Position numbers and translations under genes: made by a program
From: Girardinichthys multiradiatus
Lineage: Eukaryota > Chordata > Actinopteri > Cyprinodontiformes > Goodeidae
Assembly: GCF_021462225.1 (NCBI RefSeq)
Contig: NC_061797.1
Location: forward strand, 33,754,147-33,818,146
Reading direction: 5' to 3'
Length of the DNA: 64,000 nucleotides
Notes under the pieces: generated by a model
Database searches by the model: none
What the model saw: only the letters and a program-made list of their open reading frames with translations
What the model was told of the DNA's origin: nothing
Shown: piece by piece, positions 52,447-58,400 of the stretch
How the letters are laid out: each line of letters starts with the position of its first letter
Numbering within the stretch: the first letter of the stretch is position 1

Positions 52447-55400
52447 GATAAAACTCACACGCAGTTTAGAGAATTTGAGCACAAGTTTTACGCTTTAGTT
52501 TTTTTAGCTTTATATATGTAAACAGAGCTTAACAAGGAAAATTAGAATAAAAATAGGATAATCACCAAAGTTATTTGAGAGGTTCTCTGGGAACCCTGGA
52601 TATGTGCACCAACTTCCCACAGATAGGAAAAGAAATGAGCAAACGCTGGATACCTGTCGGAGTCTGGGAGTTTGGTCATGTGTTGTTTTTTGCCTGCTTC
52701 TTACACTTACTCACCACTAGATGCCGCCAGGATTTCAAGGTGTGGAGGGTAGCAGGTGTTTCTCATCTGTAGTCATCTGGAGGAGTATAAGAAGGTGGAG
52801 CTGTCAGCACTCCAGTGCCAGAGTGTTTGCCTTTGTGGTAACTTCATCTGGCCATACCCTAAAGACTACAGGTCCTTCTCAAAATATTAGCATATTGTGA
52901 TAAAGTTCATTATTTTCCATAATGTCATGATGAAAATTTAACATTCATATATTTTAGATTCATTGCACACTAACTGAAATATTTCAGGTCTTTTATTGTC
53001 TTAATACGGATGATTGTGGCATACAGCTCATGAAAACCCAAAATTTCTATCTCACAAAATTAGCATATTTCATCCGACCAATAAAAGAAAAGTGTTTTTA
53101 ATACAAAAAACGTCAACCTTCAAATAATCATGTACAGTTATGCACTCAATACTTGGACGGGAATCCTTTGGCAGAAATGACTGCTTCAATGCGGCGTGGC
53201 ATGGAGGCAATCAGCCTGTGGCACTGCTGAGGTCTTATGGAGGTCCAGGATGCTTCGATAGCGGCCTTTAGCTCATCCAGAGTGTTGGGTCTTGAGTCTC
53301 TCAACGTTCTCTTCCCAATATACCACAGATTCTCTATGGGGTTCAGGTCAGGAGAGTTGGCAGGCCAATTGAGCACAGTGATACCATGGTCAGTAAACCA
53401 TTTACCAGTGGTTTTGGCACTGTGAGCAGGTGCCAGGTCGTGCTGAAAAATGAAATATTCATCTCCATAAAGCTTTTCAGCAGATGGAAGCATGAAGTGC
53501 TCCAAAATCTCCTGATAGCTAGCTGCATTGACCCTGCCCTTGATAAAACACAGTGGACCAACACCAGCAGCTGACACGGCACCCCAGACCATCACTGACT
53601 GTGGGTACTTGACACTGGACTTCTGGCATTTTGGCATTTCCTTCTCCCCAGTCTTCCTCCAGACTCTGGCACCTTGATTTCCGAATGACATGCAGAATTT
53701 GCTTTCATCCGAAAAAAGTACTTTGGACCACTGAGCAACAGTCCAGTGCTGCTTCTCTGTAGCCCAGGTCAGGCGCTTCTGCCGCTGCTTCTGGTTCAAA
53801 AGTGGCTTGACCTGGGGAATGCGGCACCTGTAGCCCATTTCCTGCACACGCCTGTGCACGGTGGCTCTGGATGTTTCTACTCCAGACTCAGTCCACTGCT
53901 TCCGCAGGTCCCCCAAGGTCTGGAATCGGCCCTTCTCCACAATCTTCCTCAGGGTCTGGTCACCTCTTCTCGTTGTGCAGCGTTTTCTGCCACACTTTTT
54001 CCTTCCCACAGACTTCCCACTGAGGTGCCTTGATACAGCACTCTGGGAACAGCCTATTTGTTCAGAAATTTCTTTCTGTGTCTTACCCTCTTGCTTGAGG
54101 GTGTCAATAGTGGCCTTCTGGACAGCAGTCAGGTCGGCAGTCTTACCCATGATTGGGGTTTGAGTGATGAACCAGGCTGGGAGTTTTAAAGGCCTCAGGA
54201 ATCTTTTGCAGGAGTTTAGAGTTAACTCGTTGATTAAGATGATTAGGTTCATAGCTCGTTTAGAGACCCTTTTAATAATATGCTAATTTTTTGAGATAGG
54301 AATTTTGGGTTTTCATGAGCTGTATGCCAAAATCATCCGTATTAAGACAATAAAAGACCTGAAATATTTCAGTTAGTGTGCAATGAATCTAAAATATATG
54401 AATGTTAAATTTTCATCATTACATTATGGAAAATAATGAACTTTATCACAATATGCTAATATTTTGAGAAGGACCTGTATAGTCGTGCTGAAGCTCGCAG
54501 TTTTCTTACCCTTTCTTGTGCTCCTTCCTAGGTGACTTAAAGTCCAAGACTCAAAGCTCTTGCAACTTTTTAGCCCTGGCACCAGGTGACTTGAAGTCTA
54601 GCTCCAAAGCTCCTGCAATTCTCAGCCCTGGCTCCAGGTCCCTGCTTTGCATCCTGCCAAAGTCAAGTTTCAAAACTCCCAAGGATCAAGTACTAGCTGA
54701 CAGCTCTAGGCCTCTGTCCTCCTCCAAGCTCACCCTGCTCACCCTCCACCAACCAACTACCCACCACCAGCTTCCGAGATTCTCATCAGGTAACCAAATT
54801 CACAGAATCAAATCGTCAAGATCTCATCAGAAACCTTACCTCAAGAAAGTCACCACCACTTTGGACTACCACAGACTCAGCAGCAGTCTCACAGCTCTGC
54901 CTGACTCGACATCCCTCTTCCTCATCAAACTCACCTCCATCCACAGTAAGCCAAAGCTTAAGATTGTTTTCCATCTGTTTCCAAAACATAATTTAAGATT
55001 ACTTACCTCTTGCATCTCTCCCGTACAGTGTGCAGTTTCTAGTCGTGGTTCCAATTCCAGTATTCACCTTTTAAATAAACTTGTTAAACTTTTCTCCTGC
55101 CTCCTGAGTGACTCTCTGCATGTGGGTCAAAACAATTAAACAAACGATGACAGAACACTCAGGCCAATCTGACCCAGCAGAGGCACTTAGGAGGACACTA
55201 GCCGAACATAGCCACCAAATTCAGTCTCATGGATCCACACTTCACAACTCACTGGAACGTCATTCTAACCAACAGCTGGATCAGATGGCTTCACTACTAC
55301 AACACACTCTAAGTATCCGGACATCCCAGACACCAGAGGGAGCTGTCGAGCCCTTGGTCTCATCCCCGACCTCACACCAGCTTCTGTATGTACGTGACGT

Positions 55401-58400
55401 CACTTCCCCTAACCCAGAGAAATTCTCCGGTGAGAATAGTAGTTGTAGGGGATTTTTGTTACAATGTACCCTGGTATTTAACCGTTCCCCACAGTCTTTC
55501 CCTCACGATGATACAAGAATAGCATTTATTATTGGACTCCTGACTGGCAAAGCACTCCGTTGGGCAGAAGCTAGGTTTACTGACTGTAACAATTTTGGTT
55601 GTTCATATGAGGAATTCGTCCAAGAATTTAAACAAACCTTCCCCTCTGATTTAGATCAGACAAGTGTGGCCCACTGCCTGATGGCGCTAAAACAAGGAAA
55701 CAGGCCCGTATCTGAGTTCTCCATTGAGTTTCGGAAATTAGCAGCTGCTTCTAGTTGGAATTCATGTGCACTTAAGTCAGCCTTTTTTCATGCCCTAAAT
55801 GAATCATTAAAAGGATGAACTGGCTATTGTTAAAGAACCTAAGACTTTGAATGAGTACATTGCTTTAGCAACTAGAATGGACAATCGGATAAGAGAAAGG
55901 AAGTGCTCATGAATAGAGCGAACTGTGGGAAGGATCCAATCCTCTGTCCCGTCTCAATTACCCCGTTCTCAGAAAGGTGTCAGTTCCTCAGAACCAGAGC
56001 CCATGCAGTTGGGACGTACACGGTTGACCCCAGAGGAGAAACAACGGCGCAGACAGTCTAATCAGTGTCTGTATTGTGGGTCTTCAGATTACTTCGTTGC
56101 AGCTTGCCCAATACGACCAAAAGAGAGGGTCCTTCACTTTTAAAGGGGGAGCTGACGGACCAGAAAATCAGCCTGAAGACCCCTAGACTAACTTTGCCTG
56201 CCACCCTTTTATTTAACCAAGACCAGTTAAATCTGTCTGCCCTCATAGATTCAGGGTTTGAACAAAACCTAACTGATCTGTCATTAGTTCAACAAGGTCA
56301 CATTGAAGTGGAACCACTAGATCCACCTCTAGAGGTTCTAGCCTTGGATGGGAAAACACTCCACTGAGTCACTCATCACACTAAAACGATTGAGCTTATC
56401 ATCTCAGGTAACCACCATGAGAAAATAAATAACATTCTTTGTTTATCCCATTTCTCAGAGTTCACTGGTCTCAGGATTTCCCTGGTTACACCATTACAAC
56501 CGTCATTTGAACTGGAGGGAAGGTCGCACTAACTGTCTATCACTTTGTCTCCAGTCCGCTGCCTTGCCCCTGTCCCCTCAATTGGAGTCTGAGTCTGATC
56601 TATCACAGGTACCTGAGGAGTATTTTGACTTAAAGCAAGTTTTTAGTAAATCAAAGGCTTCTGCCCTTCCGCCTCATCGTCCCGATGACTGCGCTATTGA
56701 TCTGCTTCCTGATGCACCACTCGCATCCAGTCGGCTATACAACATTTCAAGACCCGAAAGACAAACCATGGAAAAATAAATTTCAGAATCATTAGCTGCA
56801 GGTATAATCCGCCAGTCATCTTCCCCATTAGGAGTAGTTTTTTTCTTTGTGAGCAAGAAGGACGGATCCCTACGTCCCTGTATAGGTTACAGAGGACTAA
56901 ATCAAATCACTGTAAAAAATAAGTATCCTCTTCCTCTACTTTCATCTACATTTGAGCCAGTCCAGGAAGCAACTAGATTCACCAAACTCCATCTCTGCAA
57001 CGCCTATCACCTGGTTCGAATATGGCAAGGTGACAAGTGGAAGACAGCCTTTAAAACCCGCCGTGGCCATTTTGAATATCTTGTAATGCCGTTTGGACTT
57101 TGCAATGAATGCTCCTGCAGCATTTCAGGCATTGGGAAATGATGTGTTAAGAGACTTTCAAAACATCTTTGTTTTCGTATACCTAGACGACCTCCTCATC
57201 TACTCAAAAGATATTCCTGAACACCGTCATCATGTCCGTCTGGTTCTTCAGCGTCTTCTGGAAAACAGACTATTTGTAAAAGCCGAAAAATGTGAGTTCC
57301 ACAGATCATCCGTTGCGTTCCTGGGCTTCATTCTAGAGGGTGGGCAGGTTCGCTCAGATCCAGAAAAGATCAAAGCAGTACTTGAGTGGCCCATTCCGGA
57401 CTCAAGAAAACAACTACAACGTTTCCTGGGATTTGCAAATTTCTACCGACATTTCATCAGAAATTTCAGTCTGGTTGCAGCCTCTCTAACCGCACTTACT
57501 TCTACAAAGCCACAATTCCAGTGGACACCAGAAGCCGACACAGCCTTCTCACAATTAAAGGAGAGGTTTCCCAAGCACCCATCCTCACTCACCCAGACCC
57601 CTCTAAACAGTTTACTTTAGAGGTAATTGCTTCAGACACAGGCGTAGGAGCCGTGTTATCTCAATGCTCTGATCTGGATGGCAAACTTCACCCATGTGCT
57701 TTCTTTTCCCGCAGACTATCCAATGCTGAACAAAACTATGATGTTGGTGATCGTGAGCTTCTAGCCATTAAACTGGCTTTGGAGGAGTGGTGCCACTGGC
57801 TGGAGGGTGCAGAACACCTGGTGTTGGTATGGACGGATCACAAAAATATTGCCTATCTCCAATCCGCAAAACGGTTAAACTCCCATCAAGCTCGTTGGTC
57901 CATATTCTTTTCCTGGTTTAACCTATCTATTTCTTACAGACCTGGGGATAAAAATGTTAAACCAGACGCCTTGTCTCGCCAGTATTCCCGTGACAACTCA
58001 GAAAATAAACCGACCACCATACTTTCTCCTAGCTGCATCGCAGGTGCTCTAACCTGGGAGATTGAGGCCCTTGTTGACCAGGCTCTACGCTCCAAACCAG
58101 ATCCCGGCATCGGTCCACCCAACTGTACTTTTGTACCTTGAACTGTCTGCTCCAAACTTATCCATTGGTTTCACACCTCAAAGTTCTCAGCTCATCCTGG
58201 CACCAGCCGCACCATACCCCTCATATCCAGAAGGTTTTGGTGGCCCTCCATTCATAAAGATGTCAAAGAGTATTTCAAAGCCTGTTCAGTTTGTGCCTGC
58301 AACAAATCTTCAAATCAACACCCGGCACGTTATCTTCAACCCCTCCAGATTCCCAAGAGGCCCTGGTCCCACATAGCCCTGGATTTTGTCACTGGACTCC

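Larger units (their letters stand above)
52655..55152 (+). repeat. 5' LTR of the gypsy element, split by Tc1 copy C
   Basis: The LTR halves are 52655-52866 and 54480-55152, about 0.89 kb once the Tc1 is removed. A TATA-like gtataagaag is near 52787, and AATAAA (55073) is in the second half. A 207-codon open frame at 54516-55139 lies wholly in the LTR; it has no known domain and is probably chance. Confidence 0.88.

Noticed and set aside
54516..55139. 207-codon open frame on the plus strand
   Set aside because: It lies entirely within the gypsy 5' LTR, is Ser/Leu/Pro-rich and has no recognisable domain. LTR sequence explains it.
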